NCBI GenBank assembly: GCA_910586655.1
Contig: CAJUIR010000003.1
Span: 118,552 to 182,551, forward strand
Origin: an uncultured Christensenellaceae bacterium
GTDB taxonomy: Bacteria; Bacillota; Clostridia; Christensenellales; Borkfalkiaceae
Direction: 5' to 3'
DNA: 64,000 nt
Under the pieces are notes generated by a model. It did not search any database. It saw only the letters and a program-made list of their open reading frames with translations, and was not told where the DNA came from. A program made the translations under genes and the position numbers. Positions 16,687 to 25,309 of this stretch are shown one piece after another. Each line of letters starts with the position of its first letter. Positions within the stretch are counted from its first letter, which is position 1.

Positions 16687-17529
16687 ATGGCAGATTGTAC
16701 GCACAATTGTTCTACTTGCGGCAGTAATTGCAGTTCGAGAAACAAAAATTCCTTTATAAAACCTTTGCATAAAAAAGCAAAGGTTAAAAAAGTGATCGCC
16801 GTGGCAAGCGGAAAGGGGGGAGTGGGGAAATCGCTCGTCACTTCCTTGCTCGCAGTGCGCGCGCAGGCGCGCGGATTCCGCGCAGCGGTATTGGATGCGG
16901 ATATTACGGGACCGTCTATTCCCAAGATGTTCGGTGTGCGCGGGCGTGCTACGGGCAAAGAGGGCGAAATCCAGCCCGTGCGTTCAAAAAGCGGCATTCA
17001 GATGATGTCGATGAACGCACTGCTCGAACACGAGGAAGACCCTGTGATCTGGCGCGGAACGCTCATTGCGGGTGCGGCGGTCCAATTCTGGACGGACGTC
17101 GTATGGGACGACGTGGACATTATGTTCATCGATATGCCTCCCGGTACGGGCGACGTACCTCTCTCCGTCTATCAGAGCATTCCGATCAGCGGGATCGTCA
17201 TCGTAACCACGCCGCAGGAACTTGTGGAAATGATTGTGAAAAAGGCGGTAAACATGGCGGAAATGATGCACATTCCCGTACTGGGACTTGCAGAAAATAT
17301 GAGTTATTTCCTCTGCCCCGATTGCGGAAAAAAACATATGCTGTTCGGTGCAAGTAAAGCGGAAACGATGGCAGATACCTTTCATATTCCCGCCTATGCA
17401 CATATTCCCGTCGATCCCCGCATTGCGACGCTTGCGGACGGAGGTCGGATCGAGGAGGCGGATACCGACCCCCTTACGGAAATCTTTGCTCAGATCGAGA
17501 AAGCAGATCAAATCAGATTTGAAAAATAA
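16687..17529 (+). CDS. mrp: Mrp/NBP35-family iron-sulfur cluster carrier ATPase
   Basis: 280 residues. A cysteine-rich N-terminus (CTHNCSTCGSNC) precedes the deviant Walker A motif SGKGGVGKS at residues 41-49; the DMPPGTGD switch and the cluster-binding CPDCGKKH motif follow. Such proteins (ApbC/Mrp) bind and pass on 4Fe-4S clusters. GCGGAG ends six bases before ATG 16687; longer upstream starts in the same frame overlap the promoter. The adjacent dehydrogenase uses mononuclear iron, so a shared theme of iron handling is possible but unproven. Confidence 0.9.
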   Translation: MADCTHNCSTCGSNCSSRNKNSFIKPLHKKAKVKKVIAVASGKGGVGKSLVTSLLAVRAQARGFRAAVLDADITGPSIPKMFGVRGRATGKEGEIQPVRSKSGIQMMSMNALLEHEEDPVIWRGTLIAGAAVQFWTDVVWDDVDIMFIDMPPGTGDVPLSVYQSIPISGIVIVTTPQELVEMIVKKAVNMAEMMHIPVLGLAENMSYFLCPDCGKKHMLFGASKAETMADTFHIPAYAHIPVDPRIATLADGGRIEEADTDPLTEIFAQIEKADQIRFEK

Positions 17530-17540
17530 GGAGAGAACTG

Positions 17541-18707
17541 ATGCTCGGAAACTTTAAATATTACAACCCCACCAAACTGTATTTCGGGAAAGACGCGATG
17601 GACGGTTTGGGGATCGAACTGTCCCGTTACGGGAAAAACGTGCTTTTGGTATACGGCGGCGGTTCCATCAAAGAAAACGGCATATACGATCGGGTCGTGA
17701 CCGCTTTAAAGCAGCATGGAAAAAATATTTTCGAGGACGGCGGCGTCATGCCGAACCCGACCATTGAAAAGTTGCGCGAAGGCTGCGAGCGCGCAAGAAA
17801 AGCGCAAGCCGATTTCATTCTGGCCGTCGGCGGCGGTTCGGTATGCGATTATGCAAAAGCCCTCTCCGTTTCGGTGCATTGCGGCGAAGACGCATGGCAG
17901 AAGTATTTTATCGATTTCGACGAGCCGACCTGCGAGATCGTGCCTGTCGGCTGCGTGCTGACGATGGTGGGTACGGGCAGCGAAATGAACGGTGGTTCGG
18001 TCATCACAAATCATCAGCAAAAACTGAAAATCGGGCATGTGTTCGGCGATAACGTATTCCCCAAATTCTCGATTTTGAATCCCGAATTTACATACAGCGT
18101 GCCGCGTTATCAGATGATTTCGGGAATTTACGATATTATGTCGCATATCCTCGAACAGTATTTCTCGGGAAGGGATGACAATACTTCCGATTATCTGATG
18201 GAAGGTCTGTTGCGTTCGCTCATACACAGTGCGGAAATTGCCGTCAAGGATCCGAGAGATTATGAAGCAAGAAGCAACATCATGTGGACCGCGACGTGGG
18301 CGCTGAATACGCTTGTCGCTAAGGGAAAGACGACCGATTGGATGGTGCATATGCTCGGGCAGGCGGTTGCCGCCCATACCGACGCAACGCACGGAATGAC
18401 GCTCGCCGCCGTATCGATGGCTTATTACCGTTACGTTTTACACTACGGTTTGCCGAAATTTGCACGCTACGCCGTAAACGTCTGGGGCGTATCTCCCGAA
18501 GGTAAAACGGAGGAAGAAACGGCGCTGGAAGGGCTTGACGCCATGGAGCGCTGGATGAAACGTATCGGGCTGGTGATGAATCTGAGCGAATTGGGCGCCA
18601 ACCGCGAAATGCTCGACGGCATTGTTCAAAGTACCGTGATCATGACGGGCGGTTATAAGATATTGGACGCGCAGGAAATTTATCGCATTTTGGAAGCAAG
18701 TTTATAA
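17541..18707 (+). CDS. Iron-containing alcohol dehydrogenase (butanol dehydrogenase-like)
   Basis: 388 residues of the iron-dependent group III alcohol dehydrogenases. The nucleotide-binding GGGS is at residues 97-100 and the iron ligands appear to be D198, H202, H270 and H284, with the right spacing. The closest functional types are NAD(P)H-dependent BdhA/YqhD enzymes that reduce aldehydes to alcohols, useful for disposing of reducing power in fermentation; the exact substrate cannot be read. AAGGAGAG precedes the start, 11 bases after mrp. Confidence 0.9.
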   Translation: MLGNFKYYNPTKLYFGKDAMDGLGIELSRYGKNVLLVYGGGSIKENGIYDRVVTALKQHGKNIFEDGGVMPNPTIEKLREGCERARKAQADFILAVGGGSVCDYAKALSVSVHCGEDAWQKYFIDFDEPTCEIVPVGCVLTMVGTGSEMNGGSVITNHQQKLKIGHVFGDNVFPKFSILNPEFTYSVPRYQMISGIYDIMSHILEQYFSGRDDNTSDYLMEGLLRSLIHSAEIAVKDPRDYEARSNIMWTATWALNTLVAKGKTTDWMVHMLGQAVAAHTDATHGMTLAAVSMAYYRYVLHYGLPKFARYAVNVWGVSPEGKTEEETALEGLDAMERWMKRIGLVMNLSELGANREMLDGIVQSTVIMTGGYKILDAQEIYRILEASL

Positions 18708-18720
18708 ATAAAATTGAAAG

Positions 18721-18754
18721 AAAAAAAAGCGGAGCCGCGGCTCCGCTTTTTTTT
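18721..18754. terminator. Bidirectional terminator between convergent genes
   Basis: GCGGAGCCG followed directly by CGGCTCCGC (18729-18746) is flanked by eight A on the left and eight T on the right, so it can end both the dehydrogenase transcript and the opposing YegP-like transcript. Confidence 0.9.
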
Positions 18755-18764
18755 CGTATCTCGA

Positions 18765-19919
18765 TTATAAATCTTTTTCCGCTTCCACGATTTCGGCGAT
18801 TTTTGCAAAATGCTTGGTCGATTCAATCGCATTCTCGCAGCGCGTCCGCGTTTTGTAATCCGCGCCGAGCGCCATCAGGCGTCCGCTTGCGTTGAGCAGT
18901 TTGAAGATATAATCTCCTGTTTTGGTTTGAATGATGTCGAATTTCCCGTTTTCGATGTTCTTTTTATACGTTTCGATGCCGCTCTTTGCGCTAGCGAGGG
19001 AAGCATAAATGCCGCTCGTCAGCATCAGTTCTCCGTTGGATGCGTATAACTTAAACAAAAATTTACTCTTTTCGGGATTTTCGATGACCCATTTGCCGCT
19101 GTAAGGAGAGTTGGAATTGCTCTTTTTCGGCGCGGGTTTCGCCGTTGCAGGCTTGGGTTCCGCTTTTTTGACGGGCGTTTTCTTTGCCGCTTCCGCCGTT
19201 TTTACCGGCTTTGCCGCGGTTGTTTTTGGTTCTGCTTTTTTCGCGGGATCCTTTTTGATCGCAGGTTCTTTCTTTTCTGCCGCAACCTTTTTGGGTTGCG
19301 TTTCTTTTTTTGCCGTCGGTTTCGAGGCGGGTTTCTGTTCGGGTTTCTTTTCTTCTACCTTTGCGGGCGCACCTGCATCTTGCGGCTTTGTCTGCGCCGG
19401 TTCGGGCTTTTTCTCCGCAGTTTTTGCCGCGGGTTTCTTTTTGGGCAGCGGTTTCTTTTTCGGCGCTTCCTCGGGCTCTTCGTCGGTTACCTCAAAGATC
19501 GTACCGGCAAAGTCGGGTTGGGCGGCAGCCGTAGTTTCTTCTTGTATAGGCGCATTCTCCGTTTCCTCTTCAATGGGCGGGATTTCCGCTTCCGCCGCAG
19601 GCAGAGAATAAACGGGGGAGGGTTCCGAGACGGTGTGTTCGTCGGGTCCGACGTATGTACTGTCTTCTTCGTCCAAAGATACTACTTCGCTGTTTTTCGT
19701 CGAAAAAGGCTCGTCCTCTTCGATTTCCCAAAGTTCGGGACCGTTCGAAGTGACTTGAACGTAGGTTTCCGAATTTTTATGTTTTTTGTGCTTGACCGCA
19801 AGCACGATCATTGTAATGACAAGAGCGATAATCAGGAGAATCACAACGCCGAGAATGATCGTGAGTACGAGGTTGTCTTTCAGATAAGTCAGAAAATCCG
19901 ATTCCAGTAAATTCAGCAT
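18765..19919 (-). CDS. Membrane-anchored protein with C-terminal YegP-like (DUF1508) domain
   Basis: 384 residues. A hydrophobic helix at about residues 15-41 is followed by a basic stretch, so most of the chain should be on the inner side if that acts as an anchor. A long acidic then Ala/Lys/Pro-rich low-complexity region of about 220 residues follows. The last 110 or so residues contain two YegP-type repeats (KFLFKLYASNGELMLTSGIY and GDYIFKLLNASGRLMALG). GGGAG five bases before ATG 19919 selects that start over one 24 bases upstream. YegP domains have no established function. The promoter is a perfect consensus. Confidence 0.75.
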   Translation of the reverse strand: MLNLLESDFLTYLKDNLVLTIILGVVILLIIALVITMIVLAVKHKKHKNSETYVQVTSNGPELWEIEEDEPFSTKNSEVVSLDEEDSTYVGPDEHTVSEPSPVYSLPAAEAEIPPIEEETENAPIQEETTAAAQPDFAGTIFEVTDEEPEEAPKKKPLPKKKPAAKTAEKKPEPAQTKPQDAGAPAKVEEKKPEQKPASKPTAKKETQPKKVAAEKKEPAIKKDPAKKAEPKTTAAKPVKTAEAAKKTPVKKAEPKPATAKPAPKKSNSNSPYSGKWVIENPEKSKFLFKLYASNGELMLTSGIYASLASAKSGIETYKKNIENGKFDIIQTKTGDYIFKLLNASGRLMALGADYKTRTRCENAIESTKHFAKIAEIVEAEKDL

Positions 19920-19972
19920 AACTTCTCCCGTGATTGCATGCATAGCAATTATAAATCCTATTTATCGAATCT

Positions 19973-20001
19973 ATTATAACACGCAAGGGGTACGCTGTCA
20001 A
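19973..20001 (-). promoter_or_regulatory. Consensus promoter of the YegP-like gene
   Basis: Minus strand TTGACA (20001-19996), 17 bases, TATAAT (19978-19973), both perfect. The leader is about 47 bases. Its -35 box lies four bases from the -35 of the opposing promoter at 20006. Confidence 0.85.
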
Positions 20002-20005
20002 TTCA

Positions 20006-20034
20006 TTGACAAAAATTTTCACTTGGAGTATGAT
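20006..20034 (+). promoter_or_regulatory. Promoter of the FAD oxidoreductase gene, leaderless geometry
   Basis: TTGACA 20006-20011, 17 bases, TATGAT 20029-20034. The expected start point, about 20041, coincides with the start codon at 20042. Confidence 0.75.
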
Positions 20035-20041
20035 AGAAAAT

Positions 20042-21196
20042 ATGAAAAAAATTGCAATTATCGGCGGCGGCGCAGCGGGAATGATCTGCGCGGTGCAACT
20101 TGCATCTTACGGAAAAAACGTCGTCGTTTTCGAACGCGGCGCGCGGTTGGGGCGCAAACTTTCCGCAACGGGAAACGGTCAGGGGAACGTCACTAACCTG
20201 AACGTCGACGCGGCGCGTTACTTTACGGACGATCGGGAAAAACTTTCGCGGCTGCTTTCCCGTTACGGCGCGGAGTCGTTCATTCGTTTTTTAGAAGGGA
20301 TGGGCGGAATCTTTTTGCCCGACGCGCGCGGTCGCGTCTACCCCGCAAGCAGACAGGCTTCGGCGGTGACCGATCTGTTGCGGCGCGAACTCGTAAGACT
20401 TGGCGTAGAAGTGCGTTGTGACGCACACGTTACGAAAATGAGTGCGCAAGGCAGCGGATTGATTTTATTCGGCGAAGGGTTTCAAATGCACGCGGATGCA
20501 GTTGTATTTGCGGCAGGCGGCAAGGCGGCGGAAAATTTCGGAACGGACGGAAGCGCGTTTGCGCTTGCCGAAGCATTCGGACACACGGTGACTCAACTGA
20601 AACCGGCTTTGGTCCCTCTGCGCTGCCGTCAGGAAGAAGTGCGCGGGCTGAAAGGGATCCGCGTCGACGCGATTTTACGCGTCATGCGCGAAAAGAAAGA
20701 AATTTATCAAAGCCGCGGCGACGTTCTCTTTACGGACAACGGCGTGTCGGGCGACGCGGTGTTTCGCGCATCCTCCTATGCGCAGGAAGGCGACTTGCTC
20801 TTGGTGGATTTTCTTCCCGACGTGTCCGACGGGCGTTTAGAACGCTCGTTATCCTCTTCGGACGGCGAAGACAGCCTTTTGTGTGTCGTGAACAACGGAC
20901 TGGGACGTATGCTTTGGAAACGAGCACACGGAGAGAAAAACAAAGTTGTAACTTTGATCAAGTCGTTTCCCCTTACCGTTACGGGAACGTTGGGATTTGG
21001 GCGCGCGCAGGTGACGCGCGGAGGAATCCCGCTGAAAGAAACGGACGGACGGCTGATGAGTACAAAACGGTCGGGATTATATTTTGCGGGAGAGGCGCTC
21101 AACGTGGACGGCGAGTGCGGAGGTTACAACTTGCAATGGGCGTTTACTTCGGCAAGTTGCGTTGCAGAGGGGATTTATGGTACTCACGCTGAATAA
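20042..21196 (+). CDS. HI0933/BaiN-like NAD(P)/FAD-dependent oxidoreductase
   Basis: 384 residues. The dinucleotide-binding motif GGGAAG lies at residues 8-13, followed by the family-specific LGRKLSATGNGQGNVTNLN. A second conserved segment, TRGGIPLKETDGRLMSTKRS with GLYFAGEALNVDGECGGYNLQ, is at the C-terminus. The family is widespread; the biochemical role is mostly unknown. ATG 20042 places the motif correctly; GGAG at 20025-20028 is 13 bases away and is upstream of the predicted transcript start. The end overlaps the next gene by 20 bases. Confidence 0.88.
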   Translation: MKKIAIIGGGAAGMICAVQLASYGKNVVVFERGARLGRKLSATGNGQGNVTNLNVDAARYFTDDREKLSRLLSRYGAESFIRFLEGMGGIFLPDARGRVYPASRQASAVTDLLRRELVRLGVEVRCDAHVTKMSAQGSGLILFGEGFQMHADAVVFAAGGKAAENFGTDGSAFALAEAFGHTVTQLKPALVPLRCRQEEVRGLKGIRVDAILRVMREKKEIYQSRGDVLFTDNGVSGDAVFRASSYAQEGDLLLVDFLPDVSDGRLERSLSSSDGEDSLLCVVNNGLGRMLWKRAHGEKNKVVTLIKSFPLTVTGTLGFGRAQVTRGGIPLKETDGRLMSTKRSGLYFAGEALNVDGECGGYNLQWAFTSASCVAEGIYGTHAE

Positions 21197-22694
21197 TCTC
21201 ATCTTGCGCCCTTATCAGAAGGAGAACGCGCTTGTAAAACTGTGCGAAAAAAAATTGCACGCGCCCTGCAAATATTTCAAAATTCTGAAAAAATCGTTGG
21301 ACGCGCGGGACAAGTCGGATATCCGCTGGGTTTATTCGGTGGAGTGTTCCGACCGCGCTTATCAAAGACCTGCGCCTGTTTACGAGAAAATCAAAAAGCC
21401 CGCGCCCAAAGTCATGATCGCGGGGTCGGGACCTGCGGGATTATTTTGCGCAATTCGTCTTATAAAGCACGGAATCAAGCCCGTTCTGATCGAGCGCGGA
21501 AAGCCCGTAGAGGAGCGAATGAAGGACGTTGCCGCATTTTCCTCGGGCGGAAAATTAAACGGCGAAAGCAACATTCAGTTCGGCGAGGGCGGCGCGGGAA
21601 CTTTTTCGGACGGAAAACTCAACACGCAGACCAACAGCCCTTTCAACCGTGAAGTGCTCGATACGTTTGTGCGTTTCGGCGCGCCCGAAGAAATCGCCTA
21701 TCTCGGCAAGCCGCATATCGGGAGCGACAATCTCAAATCAATCGTTGCGAATATGCGCAAGTATCTTATTGAACAGGGCGGCGAGGTGCGTTTTTGCTCC
21801 AAACTCGACGGGATCGAAACCGCAAACGGAAAGATCCGCGCCGTAAAAATCAACGGTGTTCGGGAGGAGACGGACGAACTGGTGCTTGCCGTGGGACACA
21901 GTGCGCGCGATACGTTTGAATTGTTGTTGGAAACAGGGTTGCCTGTGGAACAAAAAGAATTTGCCGTGGGGGTAAGGATCGAACATCTTCAATCATCTGT
22001 CGGCAAAGCGCAGTACGGCTCGGGATATGCCGCGCTCCCGCCCGCCGATTATAAACTGGTATCCCATGCGAGCGAACGCGCAGCGTTTACGTTTTGTATG
22101 TGTCCCGGCGGCACGGTCGTTCCCTCTGCCAGCGAGGAGGGCGGCGTCGTAGTAAACGGGATGAGTAATTTCGCCCGCGACGGCAGGAACGCAAATTCCG
22201 CGCTCGTCGTGCAGGTCAAAAAGGAAGATTTTGAAAGCGCGCATCCTTTGGCAGGCGTGTATTATCAGCGGAATCTGGAACGTAGAGCGTTTCAGGCGGC
22301 GGGCGGAAATTACAGTGCTCCCGTGCAACTGGTAGGGGACTTTCTTGCGGAAAAGGAGAGTTATTATTTCGGAGAAGTGAAACCTACTTATGCGCCGCAG
22401 ACGGCGTTCGTTCCCATGCGCGCGATTTTGCCATCGCCGATCGTGTCTGCTTTAAAGGCAGCCATTCCCGACATGAACGGGAAATTGGCGGGTTTCGGCG
22501 CATACGAAGCGGTGCTCACGGGCGTGGAATCCCGAACGTCGTCGCCTGTGCGGATCTTGCGCGGCGACGATTTTCAAACCGCAATCGAAGGCGTCTATCC
22601 CTGCGGAGAGGGCTGCGGGTATGCGGGCGGCATAACTTCCGCGGCGGCGGACGGGCTGAAAGTCGCTGCGGCGATCGCAAAAAAATATTTTTGA
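21177..22694 (+). CDS. Uncharacterised FAD-dependent dehydrogenase (COG2509 type)
   Basis: 505 residues. About 75 residues of a ferredoxin-like N-terminal domain precede the FAD motif IAGSGPAGLFCAIRL (glycines 83, 85, 88). NIQFGEGGAGTFSDGKLNT and PCGEGCGYAGGITSAAADG are typical of this family. The substrate is not known. AGAGGGGA precedes ATG 21177, which overlaps the end of the upstream FAD gene by 20 bases, so the two flavoproteins form an operon and may act together. Confidence 0.85.
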   Translation: MVLTLNNLILRPYQKENALVKLCEKKLHAPCKYFKILKKSLDARDKSDIRWVYSVECSDRAYQRPAPVYEKIKKPAPKVMIAGSGPAGLFCAIRLIKHGIKPVLIERGKPVEERMKDVAAFSSGGKLNGESNIQFGEGGAGTFSDGKLNTQTNSPFNREVLDTFVRFGAPEEIAYLGKPHIGSDNLKSIVANMRKYLIEQGGEVRFCSKLDGIETANGKIRAVKINGVREETDELVLAVGHSARDTFELLLETGLPVEQKEFAVGVRIEHLQSSVGKAQYGSGYAALPPADYKLVSHASERAAFTFCMCPGGTVVPSASEEGGVVVNGMSNFARDGRNANSALVVQVKKEDFESAHPLAGVYYQRNLERRAFQAAGGNYSAPVQLVGDFLAEKESYYFGEVKPTYAPQTAFVPMRAILPSPIVSALKAAIPDMNGKLAGFGAYEAVLTGVESRTSSPVRILRGDDFQTAIEGVYPCGEGCGYAGGITSAAADGLKVAAAIAKKYF

Positions 22695-22802
22695 ATTTTA
22701 TCCTGTTTTAATCGGATTTTCACACGCCGTACACTTTGGTATTGTAAGATAGCGGTATCAAAACAAATATCCGCTCACAATTTTTTCATATTCTCTTAAA
22801 CG

Positions 22803-22832
22803 GAACTCCAAGCATTTTTGTGCTTGGAGTTC
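22803..22832. terminator. Hairpin between convergent genes, probable terminator
   Basis: GAACTCCAAGCA and TGCTTGGAGTTC form a perfect 12-base-pair stem around TTTTTG. The following TGTTATTATTAC is only moderately T-rich. The region 22695-22802 shows no gene. Confidence 0.6.
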
Positions 22833-22859
22833 TGTTATTATTACAAATTTCTAATAAAC

Positions 22860-24044
22860 TTAAACGAACAGCGTGTCGAATTCGCCGGTGTATTCGCCCG
22901 ATAAAGCATTGTACATGTCGTTCGCATATATGTCCGTTTCAAAACAGTCGCGGGCGTCTTTTTTCAATAGGTTGTAGTCGCTTTTGCGTACGACGGAAGG
23001 GAATTCGCCTTTGGAAAGTTCGCCGAGCAGATTTTCCGCATCCGTTTTTTTTACGGCGAGGACTTTATAATACAACTGCGATTGAACGTAAGACCGCACG
23101 TCCTTTAAATACACGCCTAAGAAATTTTGCGTCAAAATGCGTTTTAATCTCGATAGCGTATAGCGTTTGGAAACGATTTTTGCAAGTGCGGCGTCATACT
23201 CGGGATTGTAACGAGCCATGCTCTTTAACCGGTTTTCCAGTCCTTCCGAACAGTCGGGACAATCGGCAACGTCTTCCGCCTCGGCGGCGGCAAGCGCGCA
23301 GAAGCAGGCTTGTTCAAAGGGGAGGTCTTTTGCGTTTTTTAAATCATCGAGGACGTGTTCGGGAACGTTGCGTTTTAATGCTTTTCTCGCTTTTCGCGTG
23401 TCTTCTTTCAGACAGGCGCGGAGCGCGGTCGCCGAAGAAAAATTTTTAAACAGCGAAGTGTCGGAATATCCGCCGCCGATCCTTGTGATCGGCAGAGGCT
23501 CGATCTTGACTTTTTCCGCGAGGATCGCACGGCAGTACTCCGTGCCGAGTACGTTATTGGGCGCGGAGAGCAGACTTTCGTCGATCTCGTCGTGAAACGC
23601 GAGTACCGCCGCATTCCGCGCGCGGATATAACTTGTGCCGCCTTTCATGTTCTCTTTCAGCGCGGCTTTGAACTCTTTGCTTTCGTTCAGCGTTGCCTGC
23701 GCCGCTGCCAAAAAACTCTCTTTGTCGCCGCTTTCGCAACCGAACGCGAGCATAGTCACCGAAGGAATGGAGCCTAAGATATGCACGGCGCCTTTTGCAA
23801 ACAGTTCGGCGGAGGAAACGGAAAAGGCTGCGGGAAGTTCCAGAACAAGATCCGCGCCGCATTCCACAGCATGGCGCGCGCGTTGGTATTTTCCCAGGAT
23901 CGCCGCTTCGCCGCGCTGAGTAAAATTTCCGCTCATCAAACAAAGAATTTTATCGCAGCCGCTTCGGACTCTGATTTCATTCAGTTGATAACGGTGACCG
24001 TTATGAAAAGGATTGTATTCGCAAATAACCGCACAAAATTTCAC
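22860..24044 (-). CDS. tmcAL: tRNA(Met) cytidine acetate ligase
   Basis: 394 residues from a GTG start with AGAGGAAA upstream. The nucleotidyltransferase HxGH motif is HNGH at residues 14-17 in CEYNPFHNGHRYQL; SGNFTQRGEAAILGKYQRA and ADLVLELPAAFS follow, as in B. subtilis YlbM/TmcAL. The enzyme activates acetate with ATP and acetylates the wobble cytidine of elongator tRNA-Met. It diverges from pta, the acetate-pathway gene, an appealing but possibly chance neighbour since both handle acetyl groups. Confidence 0.9.
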   Translation of the reverse strand: MKFCAVICEYNPFHNGHRYQLNEIRVRSGCDKILCLMSGNFTQRGEAAILGKYQRARHAVECGADLVLELPAAFSVSSAELFAKGAVHILGSIPSVTMLAFGCESGDKESFLAAAQATLNESKEFKAALKENMKGGTSYIRARNAAVLAFHDEIDESLLSAPNNVLGTEYCRAILAEKVKIEPLPITRIGGGYSDTSLFKNFSSATALRACLKEDTRKARKALKRNVPEHVLDDLKNAKDLPFEQACFCALAAAEAEDVADCPDCSEGLENRLKSMARYNPEYDAALAKIVSKRYTLSRLKRILTQNFLGVYLKDVRSYVQSQLYYKVLAVKKTDAENLLGELSKGEFPSVVRKSDYNLLKKDARDCFETDIYANDMYNALSGEYTGEFDTLFV

Positions 24045-24061
24045 TTTTTTTCCTCTTGTTC

Positions 24062-24090
24062 TTTACAATTTTAACGCGAAGGTGTATAAT
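24062..24090 (+). promoter_or_regulatory. Promoter of pta-ackA
   Basis: TTTACA 24062-24067, 17 bases, TATAAT 24085-24090; start point near 24097 and a 69-base leader before pta. Confidence 0.75.
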
Positions 24091-24165
24091 ATTTCGGTAA
24101 ATATTTCCTCTAAGATTATTATACACGATACGGAGGAAAAAATAAAGGTTTTCGGGAGAAATTAT

Positions 24166-25215
24166 ATGGCAGGATTTATCAACAAAGTGAAACAACTCGG
24201 CAGAAAACTTACGGAATGCGGGACGGTCGTCAGCGCGATTAAAGAACGGGCGAAAGCCAGACAGCGCACCATCGTGCTTTGCGAAGGAGAGGATCGGCGC
24301 GTTGTCGAAGCGGCGGAGGAGTGCGCGCAGGAAGGACTTGCGAAGATCGTACTTCTCGGCGATCCGCACCAGATCCATGCTTCCAATCCCGATATCGATT
24401 TTACGGGGATCGAACTCATCGATCCGAAGACTTCCCCCAAACTCGAAAGTTACGCCGCGCTTTTGTACGAATTGAGAAAAGCGAAAGGCATGACGGAGGA
24501 GCAGGCAAAGGAACAGGCGAAAGACGCAACCTTTTTCGGCGCGCTCATGCTGAAAGCGGGCGATGCGGACGGATTGGTTTCTGGCGCGTGCCATTCGACG
24601 GCGAACACGCTCCGCCCCGGGCTTCAAATCGTGAAAACCGCTCCCGGCGCGAGCGCGGTTTCCAGTTTTAACCTGATGGTTGCTCCGTTGACGGGGAACC
24701 AATATGTTTCGGACGGATTGCTGGTGTTTGCCGATTGCGGACTGAATCCGACTTATACGGCGGAAGGACTTGCCGACTGTGCCATTGCAACGGCAAGAAG
24801 CGCGAAAGAGATTGCGGGAATCGCGCCCAGAGTCGCAATGCTTTCGTTTTCCTCCAAAGGCAGCGCAAAGCACGATTACGTTTCGCTCGTACAGGAAGCG
24901 ACGCGCATTGCAAAAGAAAAGGCGCCCGATCTTGCGATCGACGGCGAATTGCAGTTTGACGCGGCGCTTGTGCCCGAAGTCGCAAAAATGAAGGCGCCCG
25001 ATTCACCGGTGGCGGGAAAGGCGAACGTACTCATTTTTCCCGATCTGCAGTCGGGCAATATCGGGTATAAAATTGCGGAACGGCTCGGCGGCTTTCAGGC
25101 GATCGGTCCGATCTGTCAGGGGTTTGCAAAGCCTCTGAACGATCTGTCGCGCGGCTGTAAGGCGGCGGACATCGTCTGTGCGGTTGCAATCACCGCGTTG
25201 CAAGTGCAGGATTGA
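24166..25215 (+). CDS. pta: Phosphate acetyltransferase
   Basis: 349 residues, the short single-domain type. ATFFGALMLKAGDADGLVSGA and the C-terminal NVLIFPDLQSGNIGYKIAER are family signatures. It converts acetyl-CoA and phosphate to acetyl phosphate, the first step of acetate production. GGGAGAA precedes ATG 24166; a longer frame from 24013 would cross the promoter. ackA follows after 94 bases with no terminator, so the two are co-transcribed. Confidence 0.95.
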   Translation: MAGFINKVKQLGRKLTECGTVVSAIKERAKARQRTIVLCEGEDRRVVEAAEECAQEGLAKIVLLGDPHQIHASNPDIDFTGIELIDPKTSPKLESYAALLYELRKAKGMTEEQAKEQAKDATFFGALMLKAGDADGLVSGACHSTANTLRPGLQIVKTAPGASAVSSFNLMVAPLTGNQYVSDGLLVFADCGLNPTYTAEGLADCAIATARSAKEIAGIAPRVAMLSFSSKGSAKHDYVSLVQEATRIAKEKAPDLAIDGELQFDAALVPEVAKMKAPDSPVAGKANVLIFPDLQSGNIGYKIAERLGGFQAIGPICQGFAKPLNDLSRGCKAADIVCAVAITALQVQD

Positions 25216-25309
25216 GTTTAGAACGGTCTTATCGAAAGAGAAGTTTGATTGATGATAGAAACCTTGCTTTTCGGGTAAGGACGTAAGAATATCGTTAGGA
25301 GAAACCAAT

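Noticed and set aside
19120..19480. Repetitive stretch as CRISPR or tandem repeat array
   Set aside because: The repetition comes from Ala/Lys/Pro-rich coding sequence in the YegP-like gene; units are irregular and there are no spacers.
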